Assembly (NCBI GenBank): GCA_905478225.1
Contig: CAJQHR010000006.1
Coordinates: 124,001-188,000, forward strand
From: an uncultured Crocinitomix sp.
GTDB lineage: Bacteria > Bacteroidota > Bacteroidia > Flavobacteriales_D > Crocinitomicaceae
Direction: 5' to 3'
Length of the DNA: 64,000 nucleotides
In this document: one piece after another, positions 9,203-19,241 of the stretch
How the letters are laid out: every line of letters begins with the position of its first letter
Position numbering within the stretch: the first letter of the stretch is position 1
The notes under the pieces: generated by a model
The model's database searches: none
Told to the model about the DNA's origin: nothing
The model's input: only the letters and a program-made list of their open reading frames with translations
Translations under genes and position numbers: made by a program

Positions 9203-11902
9203 ATGCAGATTAAACCCCTTTATATTAATTCCATTATTGGCATTTTTATAGTGTTAATAACGGCTTCATGCTCAACAGAAAAAGACGCCCTAATCAATAA
9301 GGGGTATCACAATATGACCGCGCGTTATAATGGTTATTATAATGCACGAATTATTATTGGCGAAATGCTTGACGGTTATCGCGAGGGTTACCAAGAAGAT
9401 TATATCGACATTATTGATTTAGATTTGTATCCAACAGAAGCGGATGTACCGAATGTATTTCCTGAATTAGAAGATGCAATTGAGCGCTGTTCTAAAGTGA
9501 TTGTACGACACAGCATGCCTAATCCAGCAGTGGTTACGAATAAAGCCAATGAGAATTGCAGATGGATTGATGACAATTGGTTAGTTGTTGGACAAGCATA
9601 TTATATCAAAAGAGATTATAAAGAAGCGAGAGAAAAGTTGCAGTATGTTGCGGAGTCCGATTTTTATCGGGGAGAAGCATCTGTATATGAAGCACGAATT
9701 TGGTTGGCAAAAACGCATATTGCAATGGGTGAATATGCACAAGCAAAAAGGGTGTTACGCATAGTAGAGCAATCCATCAAATCTACCGAAGCGAAAAAAG
9801 AGAATAAAACAAAAAAGAAAAAACCTTCTAAATTGGACAAGCAACGCGCTAAGAAAGCGGGTAAAAAAGAAAAGGATAACGAACCAGCACCTTTCCCTAA
9901 AAGATTATTAGTTGATTATGAAATTGCCATGGCTGATTTATACTTGGCTCAGAAGGAAGATAAAAAAGCAATAGAGCACCTTGAAAACGCTGTGGAAGTA
10001 TGCAAAGATAATAAGAGACGGGCGCGCTATATGTTTGCTTTAGGTCAACTTTATGCCGAACAAGGAAACAACGCTGAAGCATCTAAATATTTTGCAAAAG
10101 TAACCCGATCAAACGCACCGTATGAAATGCGTTTTAAAGCAAAAATTAAAAACGCATTAACATCTCCTGGAAATACCGAAGAATTGGTTGCCGAACTGAC
10201 TAAAATGCTGAAGGACGGTAAAAATATTGAGTATAAAGATCAAATTTATTACGCCTTGGCGGAATTGGATATGAAAAAGCCGGATAGGGTTTCTGCAAAG
10301 TCGAACTATACCAACTCCGTTTTATGGTCCATTAAAAATAACCGCCAAAAAGGGGTAAGTTATTTACGTTTGGCTGATATGTCTTTTGAAGATAGAGATT
10401 ATTTGAGCGCACAAAAATATTATGACAGTTGTGTGCAAGCCCTACCGGAAGACTATGAAGGCTATGAAATGTTAAAGAACAAAGCGGCCGGCTTGGCTGA
10501 TTTGGTCTATCATTACGAATTGGTAGAGTTTGAAGATAGCGTGCAAACAATTGCGAAAATGTCGCCAAAAGATCGTGAAAAATTCTTGGAACAAACCATT
10601 AAAGACATTGAAGCTGCCAAAGAACGTAAACGCCTAGAAGAAGAACAGCGTTTATTAGCACAACAAGCAAGAATTAATAACCAGCAAGGCGGTGGCGGAG
10701 GTGGCGGAAAGAAATGGTATTTTTCAAACCCTAAATTAGTGGCATCTGGATTTAATGATTTTAGAGGGCTTTGGGGCCAACGCGTAAATGAAGACAATTG
10801 GAGACGAGCCAATAAAAATTCGTTTAACGATTTAGTAAATGAAAATGGCGAACTGGTTGATAGTGTTGCAGTAGATGAATTGACAGTTGAAATGTTAATG
10901 GAAGACATTCCGTTAACACAGTCTGAACTTGATTCATCTAACTACCGAATTTTAAATTCCCTGTATAATTTGGGTATTATTTATAAGGAGCAACTGAAAG
11001 AGGAAAACGAGGCCATGGATTATTTCCAGGCGGTTTTGGATCGGAATGTTGACCACCCACGCGTATTGCCAGCCTTATATCAGCTTTACCTCATTAACAA
11101 GAAAAATGGAAGTGGAAAATCGAATGGCTATAAATCAACCATTCTAAAAGACTACCCTGAAAGTGAAATTGCACAAATTTTGATGGATCCAGATTATCTT
11201 AAAAAGAAAGAATTAAAGGACAGAGAAGAATTGGTTGAATATTCAGGAGTGATGCGAAATTATCGCCGAAGAAGTTTTGGAACAGTCATCACAAAATGTA
11301 ACGAGGTCATTACAAATGATCCAGAAAACAAATTTTTGAATAAGTATTATTTGCTTAAAGCATTTGCCGTGAGTGAGGTTAGTCCAGGGAATAATGATGC
11401 TATTTCTGATCCGTTAATTAAGCTGTATGAGCTATCGCCTGATTCTGAAGAAGGCTTACAAGCGAAAACTTATCTTGACCAAATGAAAGGTGGTGGAGGC
11501 ATTGTTGATCCAGATCCAGGAGCTGCACAATCTCCTTATATTTATGATGCAGATTCAAAGCACTTTTTTATGTTAGCCATTCCAACAGGAGGGGGTGATG
11601 CTGCCGAGACTAAAATTAAAATTTCAAATTTCAACGGCATCTTCTTTAAAAATGATGGACTTTCAATGCAGGATGCTCCTTTAGGTGATGATTACCAAAT
11701 TTTAGTGGTACGTTCCTTTAAAGACTTGGATGTTGCGGAACCGTATATCAATTCATTTAAATCTGAAAAGGCAAAAGAAACCATTAAGGAAATTGCAACC
11801 GAGTTTGAAATTTGCCTGATTAACACCAAAAACTTTAGCGAACTTTTTAAAGCTAAAGACTTGGCCACTTATATGAAATTCTATCAAGAGAATTACAATT
11901 AA
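9203..11902 (+). CDS. porW/sprE: T9SS lipoprotein PorW/SprE (TPR protein)
   Basis: The type IX secretion component called SprE in gliding flavobacteria and PorW in Porphyromonas, needed for T9SS function. The 899-residue protein has a lipoprotein signal ('GIFIVLITASC', lipobox cysteine at about 23) followed by the family hallmark 'KGYHNMTARYNGYYNARI'. Multiple tetratricopeptide-like helices follow (for example 'VVGQAYYIKRDYKEAREKL' and 'MADLYLAQKEDKKAIEHLENA'), interrupted by a lysine-rich stretch around 200-225 and a poly-glycine stretch at about 496-501. It is anchored in the outer membrane facing the periplasm according to family knowledge. It shares this window with porZ and several T9SS substrates. 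Confidence 0.92.
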   Translation: MQIKPLYINSIIGIFIVLITASCSTEKDALINKGYHNMTARYNGYYNARIIIGEMLDGYREGYQEDYIDIIDLDLYPTEADVPNVFPELEDAIERCSKVIVRHSMPNPAVVTNKANENCRWIDDNWLVVGQAYYIKRDYKEAREKLQYVAESDFYRGEASVYEARIWLAKTHIAMGEYAQAKRVLRIVEQSIKSTEAKKENKTKKKKPSKLDKQRAKKAGKKEKDNEPAPFPKRLLVDYEIAMADLYLAQKEDKKAIEHLENAVEVCKDNKRRARYMFALGQLYAEQGNNAEASKYFAKVTRSNAPYEMRFKAKIKNALTSPGNTEELVAELTKMLKDGKNIEYKDQIYYALAELDMKKPDRVSAKSNYTNSVLWSIKNNRQKGVSYLRLADMSFEDRDYLSAQKYYDSCVQALPEDYEGYEMLKNKAAGLADLVYHYELVEFEDSVQTIAKMSPKDREKFLEQTIKDIEAAKERKRLEEEQRLLAQQARINNQQGGGGGGGKKWYFSNPKLVASGFNDFRGLWGQRVNEDNWRRANKNSFNDLVNENGELVDSVAVDELTVEMLMEDIPLTQSELDSSNYRILNSLYNLGIIYKEQLKEENEAMDYFQAVLDRNVDHPRVLPALYQLYLINKKNGSGKSNGYKSTILKDYPESEIAQILMDPDYLKKKELKDREELVEYSGVMRNYRRRSFGTVITKCNEVITNDPENKFLNKYYLLKAFAVSEVSPGNNDAISDPLIKLYELSPDSEEGLQAKTYLDQMKGGGGIVDPDPGAAQSPYIYDADSKHFFMLAIPTGGGDAAETKIKISNFNGIFFKNDGLSMQDAPLGDDYQILVVRSFKDLDVAEPYINSFKSEKAKETIKEIATEFEICLINTKNFSELFKAKDLATYMKFYQENYN

Positions 11903-11971
11903 TTAGGACCTATTATTGGATTCCAGATTTTATCTCGAATCTTGTTTAAGTCAAATTAAATTCATTTTTCA

Positions 11972-11979
11972 TATCTTTA
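11972..11979 (+). promoter_or_regulatory. Bacteroidota -7 promoter element upstream of lectin-domain gene
   Basis: TATCTTTA matches the TAnnTTTG-type -7 box (last base differs) and lies 25 bp before the ATG. The same octamer occurs before the genes at 48725 and the relic at 22.8 kb. Confidence 0.45.
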
Positions 11980-12004
11980 CGTTTCAGCAACTAATCAATA
12001 CTAA

Positions 12005-14281
12005 ATGAAAAGTTTATATTTATTATCCATAGGACTTTTTTTTGCAATGACCACTTATTGTCAAATGGACACTTACGGTACAACAACTGGAACTTGCGAT
12101 TGTTATCAATTAACAGATGAACTAACTTTTGAGGCCGGCTCTATCTGGAGTCCCAATTCAATTGATTTAGGAAATTCATTTGACTTTACTTTTGACGTAA
12201 ACTTAGGAGATATTGATGCTGGCGGTGCAGACGGTATCGTGTTTGTTATTCGTAAACTTCCGGGAGATCCTGGCGGTGGCGGTGGCGGACTTGGTTATGA
12301 TGGAATTTTGAGTTCAATAGGAGTTGAGGTAGATACATGGAATAATGCTGAGAACGGAGATTTGGTGGAAGATCACGTGGGAATGCATTCTGACGGAATG
12401 GTGATGCATGATTTAGTTGGTGCAATAACCTTAGGAGGGAATGTGGAAGATGGATTGAATCATGTATTCAGAGTGACATGGGATCCGATAAGTTTTGATC
12501 TTGAAGTCTTTTTTGATGGGACGAGTATGTTCACTTACTCTGGTGACATGGCAACCTTGTTTTTTGATGGAGATCCAGTAGTCTATTTTGGTTGGACAGC
12601 AGGTACAGGTGGGTCATGGAATGTTCAAACCGTATGTTCTTATCGCGAGGTAGATTTCACAACTGATCATACCGTTGATGGATTTACTACAGCTTGTTCT
12701 GCAGAAGAAATTCAATTCTTGGACAATTCTACAAGTGACTTAATTTATGATGGAGTAGATATTATTGAATGGGAATGGAACTTTGGAGATGGCGGAACCT
12801 CTACTGATGAAAACCCATTTCATTCATTTGACGCGGAGGGAACTTATACCGTTACGTTAATAGTAAAGGACATCACAGGCTGTTTTAGCGAATTTTCCAT
12901 TACGGTAACAATTGGTGGAATTTCTTTAGATGTGTTGGTGAACGAACCTACTTGTTATGGTTTTTCAGATGGATCGTTGGTGGTAAATATTCCAGATGGA
13001 TTAGAAGACCCAACTTTTACAATTACAAATGAAGCGGGTGAATTAATTAATGAAGACAATAGTAATGCTGCAAATGAATTGCCAACAGGTTGGTATTATT
13101 TTACTGTGGAAGATGAATCGGGATGCGGATCGGCAATTGATTCCGTTTTTATTGGCGAGCCAAACGAAATGGATGCTGAAATTACCGTTTCTGATCCTCC
13201 TTGCCATGGAGATGAAACGGGTTGGGCACGAATTGATAATGTATTTAATGCAACCGGTTCAATTGATGCTATCAGTTATTTTTGGGCGCCAAATCCTGCA
13301 GGTGTTGAAGGCGTAGGCGCAGATTCAACTTGGGCATTAGGCGCTGGTGGATATACCGTTACTATTAATGATGAAAATGGTTGTTCAATGGTATTGGATT
13401 TTGAAGTAAATGAACCCGATTCCATGCAGTTTTCAGAGTTTGGTTTTGAGCATGCTTATTGTCGCTTGCATGAATATCAAAGTGGAAACGGAGTCGTTTT
13501 TGGTGCGGCCAGTGGCGGAACACCTGATTATAATTATATCTGGACAAATTTGGACAATGGCGAAACCAATATTAGCACGACTTGGGGTGGTTTAAATCCT
13601 GGAAACTATGAACTCACCATGACGGATGAAAATGGTTGTGTTTTAAAGCAATCCTTGTTTTTAGATTCATTGAATCCAATTGCGGCGTTCACTGTTGAAT
13701 CTGATCTTTTAAATGACGATTGTCAAGGAACTGCTGATCCATCTATTGAAGTGAACTTTATCAATAATTCTGAGAATTATGCGAATCCTAACAATCCATC
13801 TTCCGATACTACTTTCTTTTGGAATTTAGATTCGCCCAATGCCGATTGGCAAATCACACACAGTTATTTTGAAGTATTTGACACTACTTATGAATCCAAG
13901 GGATTTTCTTACGAATTAGAAGCCTGTTTAGTGGTAATAAACAAAAACGGATGTAGAGATACCGCCTGCAAAATCATCACCATTTATGAACCATTAATTA
14001 CCGTTGGAGTAAATATTTTCACACCAAATGGAGATGGCATAAATGACGAGTTTACGTTTGAATTTAAATCAGCGTCAGTGGCTGAGTTTTATTGCGTAAT
14101 TGTAAATAGATGGGGAATCACAGTTGGAGAATTAAATGATGTAACAGATGGTTGGGACGGAACAGATATGAATGGCGATCCTTGTAAAGATGGGGTTTAC
14201 TTTTATAAATATAACGGATCATCTGACAATAGCACAACTATTGAAGGGCAGGGGACTGTTCAAATTGTTACTGGTAATTAG
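12005..14281 (+). CDS. Secreted lectin/PKD protein with gliding-motility (type B T9SS) C-terminal domain
   Basis: A 758-residue secreted protein. A signal peptide (about 1-19) is followed by an L-type lectin-like domain ('LTFEAGSIWSPNSIDLGNSF', 'GGADGIVFVIRK', 'DHVGMHSDG', to about residue 220). Next is a PKD domain ('WEWNFGDGGTSTDENPFHSF'), then SprB-like repeat segments with 'CYGFSDGSLVV' and 'CHGDETGWARI'. The C-terminus ('NIFTPNGDGINDEFTFEF', 'RWG', 'WDGTDMNG', 'DGVYFYKY') is the type B sorting domain (TIGR04131 family), directing export through T9SS. It is directly downstream of porW/sprE but has its own promoter-like box. A role in adhesion or gliding is inferred. Confidence 0.88.
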   Translation: MKSLYLLSIGLFFAMTTYCQMDTYGTTTGTCDCYQLTDELTFEAGSIWSPNSIDLGNSFDFTFDVNLGDIDAGGADGIVFVIRKLPGDPGGGGGGLGYDGILSSIGVEVDTWNNAENGDLVEDHVGMHSDGMVMHDLVGAITLGGNVEDGLNHVFRVTWDPISFDLEVFFDGTSMFTYSGDMATLFFDGDPVVYFGWTAGTGGSWNVQTVCSYREVDFTTDHTVDGFTTACSAEEIQFLDNSTSDLIYDGVDIIEWEWNFGDGGTSTDENPFHSFDAEGTYTVTLIVKDITGCFSEFSITVTIGGISLDVLVNEPTCYGFSDGSLVVNIPDGLEDPTFTITNEAGELINEDNSNAANELPTGWYYFTVEDESGCGSAIDSVFIGEPNEMDAEITVSDPPCHGDETGWARIDNVFNATGSIDAISYFWAPNPAGVEGVGADSTWALGAGGYTVTINDENGCSMVLDFEVNEPDSMQFSEFGFEHAYCRLHEYQSGNGVVFGAASGGTPDYNYIWTNLDNGETNISTTWGGLNPGNYELTMTDENGCVLKQSLFLDSLNPIAAFTVESDLLNDDCQGTADPSIEVNFINNSENYANPNNPSSDTTFFWNLDSPNADWQITHSYFEVFDTTYESKGFSYELEACLVVINKNGCRDTACKIITIYEPLITVGVNIFTPNGDGINDEFTFEFKSASVAEFYCVIVNRWGITVGELNDVTDGWDGTDMNGDPCKDGVYFYKYNGSSDNSTTIEGQGTVQIVTGN

Positions 14282-14667
14282 GATTTTTATAAGCAGGTTT
14301 AAGGGAAGGGTGGTATGTCGTTTGGAAGGCGATAGTCCGCCTGAGGCCGAGCGCACCAGCGTTGAAAGGATAGTTTTGCTATTTCAGAATTTCTAATTGA
14401 AGGCGCTACAAATTGAAAAAAGCTTAAAATCCAACATCTAACAAACCCATCAATCCACCAATCACAAATAACCCTCTTTTGAATCAATCCCTAACTACTG
14501 CAAGGCCAAAATTCATATGTCTATGAGCGTAGCGATCTATTGTCTAACAGCATAGCGATCTAACATCTAACAAATCAGATCATCAAATCATCAATGAATC
14601 AAATCATCAAAAACCCGAGTCAAAACGAACTGAAAACTCTCTGCCTAGGGCGGACCAAACTCAATCC
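14282..14667. other. Gene-free stretch with short repeats
   Basis: This 386-bp gap between convergent genes holds no credible gene. 14301-14390 is relatively GC-rich ('gataGTCCGCctgaGGCcg'). From about 14420 it turns into low-complexity sequence with imperfect direct repeats: 'aacatctaaca' at about 14428 and 14561, 'tagcgatcta' at about 14529 and 14551, and 'aatcatcaa' several times between 14575 and 14610. Such text is common in Bacteroidota intergenic regions; no function is assigned. Confidence 0.5.
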
Positions 14668-15996
14668 TCAAATAACCCCTCTCGCCTTCAACTCTAAATA
14701 CTTATTAATCGTATCAACAGTCAATTTTTCGGGAGTAGTTAAAACCGTTTGAATTCCATTTTTACGTAATTCCAACGCAATTTTCTTTTTATCCATTCCA
14801 TACTTCTCTGCAAAGGTTTTGAAATAGATATCTCTCACATATTCAGGTTCCATTTGTGCCGCCTTTGCAACCTCTGTGTTTTCAAAAAATATAACACAGA
14901 GCACGTGCAGTTGATTAATGCGTTTAAGTAAAGGCAAAATCCGTTTTAAGGCATATTCTGATTCAATGTTCGTGTACAACATCAACAAACTTCTCCCTTT
15001 TATATGATTTCGAATGCCGTGGAACAGCATTTCGTAATTTCCTTCTAAGTACCGCGTTTTTTGTTTGTACAGCAATTCCATAATTCGCTGCAATTGTTTT
15101 CCAGAACGTTCGGCAGCTAATTTGCTTCCTAGTTTATCTGAAAAAGTCATTAAGCCAGCACGGTCACCTTTGCGCAGGCAAATATTTGAAAACGCCAAGG
15201 TTGAATTAATCGCGTAGTCTAACAAAGTCAATTCATTAAACGGCATGCGCATACTTCTACTTTTATCAATGATAGAGTAAATGTGCTGCGCACGTTCATC
15301 TTGATATTGATTCACCATTAATTCGTTACGGCGGCTGGTTGCTTTCCAATTTACGGTTCTAAAATCATCTCCCTGAACATAGTTTTTAATTTGTTCAAAT
15401 TCATTGTTATGACCTAAACGCCGAATCTTTTTAATACCAGACATGGCCGTTTTCGCAAATACTTTTAATTCGTACTGCTTCATTTGAATTATGGAAGGGT
15501 AGGTGGCTACCTTTTCGGTTGCTTTGATAACCACTTTTCGCTGAGCAAAATGCGTGAGTGTTGAGACGTAAATAAAGATGTCCGAGAATTTATATTCTCC
15601 ACGTTCAGTTGGCCTAATTTCGTAAGTGAACGATTTAATAATTTCCGGTTCAAGCAAATCGCTAAAACTTAAATCACGCAATTGTAATTGTGCTGGGGCA
15701 TTATCATAGATCAACGCAGAAATTGTAAAACTAAAATTGTTTTGCACCGTAATTTTCACTTTGTTTTGGTCGCCCAATGAAAGGGGATTCATGACATGGC
15801 GCGTAGCTTCAATCGGATGCTTTTTGCCAAACAGAATGAATATTTCCAAAGCAAGAATAGATCCTACTAAAACCAGTAAGCCTTGCCCCACAACAAAAAA
15901 TATGGGAATGACAAAACCGTATACAAAAGCCATGGCCACAATTAGCAGCGCAATAAAAAATCGATATGAAAGGAAAAGTCCCCGAATTAATCGCAT
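14668..15996 (-). CDS. DUF58 domain-containing protein
   Basis: A 442-residue protein, the last gene of a five-gene operon. The N-terminus has two transmembrane segments (about 10-55), followed by a beta-rich region and then the DUF58 region with 'GDDFRTVNWKATSRRNELMVNQY' and a von Willebrand A-like fold ('YSIIDKSRSMRMPF'). DUF58 proteins occur next to MoxR ATPases across bacteria and are thought to be their membrane partners, possibly in stress response or protein maturation. The molecular function is not established. It starts 10 bp after moxR. Confidence 0.9.
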   Translation of the reverse strand: MRLIRGLFLSYRFFIALLIVAMAFVYGFVIPIFFVVGQGLLVLVGSILALEIFILFGKKHPIEATRHVMNPLSLGDQNKVKITVQNNFSFTISALIYDNAPAQLQLRDLSFSDLLEPEIIKSFTYEIRPTERGEYKFSDIFIYVSTLTHFAQRKVVIKATEKVATYPSIIQMKQYELKVFAKTAMSGIKKIRRLGHNNEFEQIKNYVQGDDFRTVNWKATSRRNELMVNQYQDERAQHIYSIIDKSRSMRMPFNELTLLDYAINSTLAFSNICLRKGDRAGLMTFSDKLGSKLAAERSGKQLQRIMELLYKQKTRYLEGNYEMLFHGIRNHIKGRSLLMLYTNIESEYALKRILPLLKRINQLHVLCVIFFENTEVAKAAQMEPEYVRDIYFKTFAEKYGMDKKKIALELRKNGIQTVLTTPEKLTVDTINKYLELKARGVI

Positions 15997-16005
15997 TGGT
16001 ATAGC

Positions 16006-17151
16006 CTATCTCGGCACTTCAATTTCGTGAACAATTTCTTTAATTAATTCCTCAATTGACATGCCTTCCATTTCAGCTTCTGGTGTCATGATTAAACGGT
16101 GGTTTAAAACATGTGGCGCTACGAACTGAACATCATCAGGTATTACAAAGTCACGGCCGCGGATTGCAGCAAAAGCCTTTGCAGATTTTAACATGGACAA
16201 TGATGCACGTGGTGAACCGCCCAAATATAATTTGGCGTGATTTCGTGTTGCATTTGATATTTCTGCAATGTATTTTAAAATTTGATCCTCAATTTTTACT
16301 TTTTCCACTAAATCTTGAACTTTTTGCAGCTCGGCAGCCGTAAATACAGACTGCACATTATCCAATGACGGAGATTTAATATTGTTTTTATAACGTTTTA
16401 AAATCTCATGCTCATCCTCTAAAGACGGATAATCGATTTTAATTTTGAATAAGAAACGGTCCAATTGCGCTTCAGGTAAATTATAAGTTCCTTCCTGCTC
16501 AATTGGGTTTTGTGTTGCTAAAACCAAAAACGGGAAACTCATTTTATAAACCTTTGAGTCATAAGAAATTTGGCGTTCCTCCATAACTTCAAATAGCGCC
16601 GCTTGTGTTTTTGCAGGTGCGCGGTTAATCTCATCAATCAAAACAATATTTGAAAAAATGGGTCCTTGCATAAAGCTAAACGTTCCGTCTTTCATGTTAT
16701 AAACAGAGGTTCCAATAACATCTGACGGCATTAAATCTGGCGTGAACTGAATCCTAGAAAAATCTACCGAAAGTGTTTTTGCCAACACCTTTGCGGTTAA
16801 CGTTTTTGCAACTCCCGGAACTCCTTCAAGCAATACATGCCCGTTTGAGAAAATCGAGATCATCAACAAATCAACCATTTCGTGTTGACCAATGACAAAG
16901 TTTCCAATTTGCTCACGGGTGGCGTTCACTTTTTTATGAATAAAGCCTAAATCAAGACCAGGTGTAAATAAGGCACTAGCTTCAGAAGCGTATGCACCGC
17001 CAGCAATTTTATCTGCTATCGACGGATCGACAGGATTGTCTTGCGGTGCAGTTGACGAATTTGCTTCACCCCCTGTTGGGTTTACATTCGACTCTTGTCC
17101 TTCATTGTTCTCTTCCGCCCCAGACGGATTTATGTTGTTTTCTTCCATCAT
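16006..17151 (-). CDS. moxR: MoxR-family AAA+ ATPase
   Basis: A 381-residue AAA+ ATPase of the MoxR family, a chaperone-like class that acts on partner proteins encoded nearby. A disordered N-terminal 60 residues with near-repeats 'NPSGAEEN' and 'NPTGGEAN' precedes the ATPase core: Walker A 'GVPGVAKT', Walker B 'IVLIDEINRAP', sensor 1 'LVLATQNPIEQEGTY', arginine finger region 'PEAQLDRFLFK', and a C-terminal lid domain with 'GGSPRASLSMLKSAKAFA'. Two adjacent ATGs overlap the stop of the DUF4350 gene, so translation is coupled. The disordered extension is unusual in length for the family. Confidence 0.94.
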   Translation of the reverse strand: MMEENNINPSGAEENNEGQESNVNPTGGEANSSTAPQDNPVDPSIADKIAGGAYASEASALFTPGLDLGFIHKKVNATREQIGNFVIGQHEMVDLLMISIFSNGHVLLEGVPGVAKTLTAKVLAKTLSVDFSRIQFTPDLMPSDVIGTSVYNMKDGTFSFMQGPIFSNIVLIDEINRAPAKTQAALFEVMEERQISYDSKVYKMSFPFLVLATQNPIEQEGTYNLPEAQLDRFLFKIKIDYPSLEDEHEILKRYKNNIKSPSLDNVQSVFTAAELQKVQDLVEKVKIEDQILKYIAEISNATRNHAKLYLGGSPRASLSMLKSAKAFAAIRGRDFVIPDDVQFVAPHVLNHRLIMTPEAEMEGMSIEELIKEIVHEIEVPR

Positions 17152-18428
17152 CTACAGTTTTTGTAAAAGTTTTCAATTTTTTGGTGCAATGCTATTAGAC
17201 CGTTATCCGATACTTCTATAGACCGCTCAAGCTCTTTAAAAGTATTAAAGATATCGATTATTACGTCTTTTGGGATATGCGACTTTTTGGCCACTTTTGT
17301 AAAGAATTTATCGTCCAGCTTATTGCTGTGAATATAATAGCGTTCAGCAATAAAATTAAGGAAGGTTTTCTCCTTTAATTTTATCAATTTATTGTGTTTC
17401 TTTTCTTGCAAATACAGTGACGAGAGCGTGTTTATATATTGCAATGACATGTTTTCTTTCGACTCACTTGCAGGAACCATTTTCTGCATCCGCTTTCCTT
17501 TGAATAAACCGTAAAGTACAGCCCCAATTAATAGAATTAAAAAAGCCCATAATAAAGGCGGATTATTCATAATGAATTGTAAAATACTCTCTCGTTTTTC
17601 GCCATCACCTCCACCTGAGTCATTGTCACCACTTGAATCTTCATAATGACGTCTAATATTATATTTATCCCATTGCACTCTTCCGGGTGGTACATGTTTC
17701 AATACATTTTCTGCATATTGAAATCCGTCTCGCTTCATCATGCTAATATTGGCAAATACATAGGGGTTGGAGTGCAGAAAAAGATAGCCAATCCCATACC
17801 TTATTTTAATAAAGTTGATTTGGTCATGGTTGTTAGATCCTAGACTTGAAAGTTTATCTCCATCATACAATGCGAAAGCATCCACGTCAAAATAATCCCA
17901 AGTTTTTTGCTGCACCTTATTGTTGTGAACAAAGTCAAACTTGTAACGCTTGCCTTGGAAATTTGAATGGTAGAACTTGAAATATTGTGAAGAGTCAATT
18001 ACTTCTTCTGCAAATACATCATCTGGGTCGAGACAAATTAAGTTTAGCAAGGCGTGCGGAAATTCTTCTGTTGAGATAAATCCCGTGTTTCCCGCCCGAA
18101 TGAAATCCATTAAATATTCAGTAGATTCTTCTGATAAATAATTCTCGCCTCCTACAAAAAAGTAGATATCATTGGCTTTGGAATTATCCTCTAAAATTTC
18201 TTCCAGATTATCATCCAATTCTAAAAAATTACCAAATAAACCAGTGGTGTCCAATAATTCCTTTAGCATATAAGTGCCATAAGGCCCTTTATCTGCCGGA
18301 TCATAGGTCATATTCCAGTTATCCGTGATGTAAGTTTCCTCTTTTTGTCTAAAGCTAAAATAATAGAGTAGCGCTACTAGTATAAGTACCACACCACCAA
18401 TGATTGCTATTTTGCCCCACTTGCCCAA
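17148..18428 (-). CDS. DUF4350 domain-containing membrane protein
   Basis: A 426-residue protein with an N-terminal transmembrane segment ('KIAIIGGVVLILVALLYYF'), the DUF4350 periplasmic domain ('YDPADKGPYGTYMLKELLD', 'YFFVGGENYLSEESTEYLMDFI'), and a second transmembrane segment around 290-310 ('PLLWAFLILLIGAVLYGLF'), ending in a basic cytoplasmic tail. The family regularly neighbours DUF4129, MoxR and DUF58. Its start abuts the stop of the DUF4129 gene, and its stop overlaps moxR by four bases. No enzymatic role is known. Confidence 0.88.
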   Translation of the reverse strand: MGKWGKIAIIGGVVLILVALLYYFSFRQKEETYITDNWNMTYDPADKGPYGTYMLKELLDTTGLFGNFLELDDNLEEILEDNSKANDIYFFVGGENYLSEESTEYLMDFIRAGNTGFISTEEFPHALLNLICLDPDDVFAEEVIDSSQYFKFYHSNFQGKRYKFDFVHNNKVQQKTWDYFDVDAFALYDGDKLSSLGSNNHDQINFIKIRYGIGYLFLHSNPYVFANISMMKRDGFQYAENVLKHVPPGRVQWDKYNIRRHYEDSSGDNDSGGGDGEKRESILQFIMNNPPLLWAFLILLIGAVLYGLFKGKRMQKMVPASESKENMSLQYINTLSSLYLQEKKHNKLIKLKEKTFLNFIAERYYIHSNKLDDKFFTKVAKKSHIPKDVIIDIFNTFKELERSIEVSDNGLIALHQKIENFYKNCR

Positions 18429-19241
18429 TTATTTAACTCCCAATTTATCTAAAAACCGGGTAAAGTTCGGTTTTACTTGCTCAAATTTGTCTGCGTCCAA
18501 TTCTCTTTTTCCGTACCAAATTATTTCAAAATAACTCACGGATACATTGAAGTCATTAAACTCATTTTTCCCTGACATTTCTCGTAAATAATGGAAGTTG
18601 GTTTTTTCCTTTTCCCATTTGATGTGGTTTTTTTCTGCCAAATCTCTCACAATAAACATGAAATAGATACGAACAGCTCCTCGGTAATCTTTGTTAGCCA
18701 AAGCTTCTTGCAATAAACGCTGCAATTCTGTAAGCGGAATTTCAATAGGATTGACATCTTCAATATTAATTATTCCCCTTTCAACTTTTACTTTCTTCCC
18801 TCTTCGCTCAGCATTTACAAAAAGGTAGTAGATTAAAAACATGAGTCCCACAGCAAATGCGGCTAGGAGGATGTACCCAAATACAGAGAATCCGCCAAAA
18901 CTGGGTGCGCTATAAGTGCTGTTACTTGGCGGTGGTTCGTAATTTTGGCGTTGCGGTCGCTCAGAACCGTCATAGCGGTTGCCGCCCCCATCTCCTCCGC
19001 CTCCGCCGTAACCGTTTCCTCCGCTTCCGCCACCTTCATAATTACGTCGCTCACGCTCATACTCTTCAGATGACTCGTAGGTCCATTGACGACCTGGCCC
19101 TTCTTCCTGTCCCTCGTAGCGAATGCCGTCTCTTATGTCTTGCCATTTATCTTGATCTAATCCATGGTCATAGATTTCATCATCTTGTCCAAATGAAAAG
19201 CCAGCCAAAAACAAAAGCGATATGATCAATAGTTTAATCAA
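18429..19241 (-). CDS. DUF4129-type membrane protein
   Basis: A 270-residue protein: a signal peptide (about 1-18), a hydrophilic glycine/tyrosine-rich linker (about 60-110, 'GGGSGGNGYGGGGGDGGG'), one transmembrane helix (about 120-142), and a C-terminal cytoplasmic domain with 'IPLTELQRLLQEALANKDYRGAVR' typical of DUF4129. The domain often follows transglutaminase or accompanies MoxR systems; its role is unknown. It overlaps the upstream SpoIIM-like gene by 8 bp, which supports operon membership. The glycine-rich linker is encoded by a GC-rich patch that breaks the usual AT-rich composition. Confidence 0.85.
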   Translation of the reverse strand: MIKLLIISLLFLAGFSFGQDDEIYDHGLDQDKWQDIRDGIRYEGQEEGPGRQWTYESSEEYERERRNYEGGGSGGNGYGGGGGDGGGNRYDGSERPQRQNYEPPPSNSTYSAPSFGGFSVFGYILLAAFAVGLMFLIYYLFVNAERRGKKVKVERGIINIEDVNPIEIPLTELQRLLQEALANKDYRGAVRIYFMFIVRDLAEKNHIKWEKEKTNFHYLREMSGKNEFNDFNVSVSYFEIIWYGKRELDADKFEQVKPNFTRFLDKLGVK

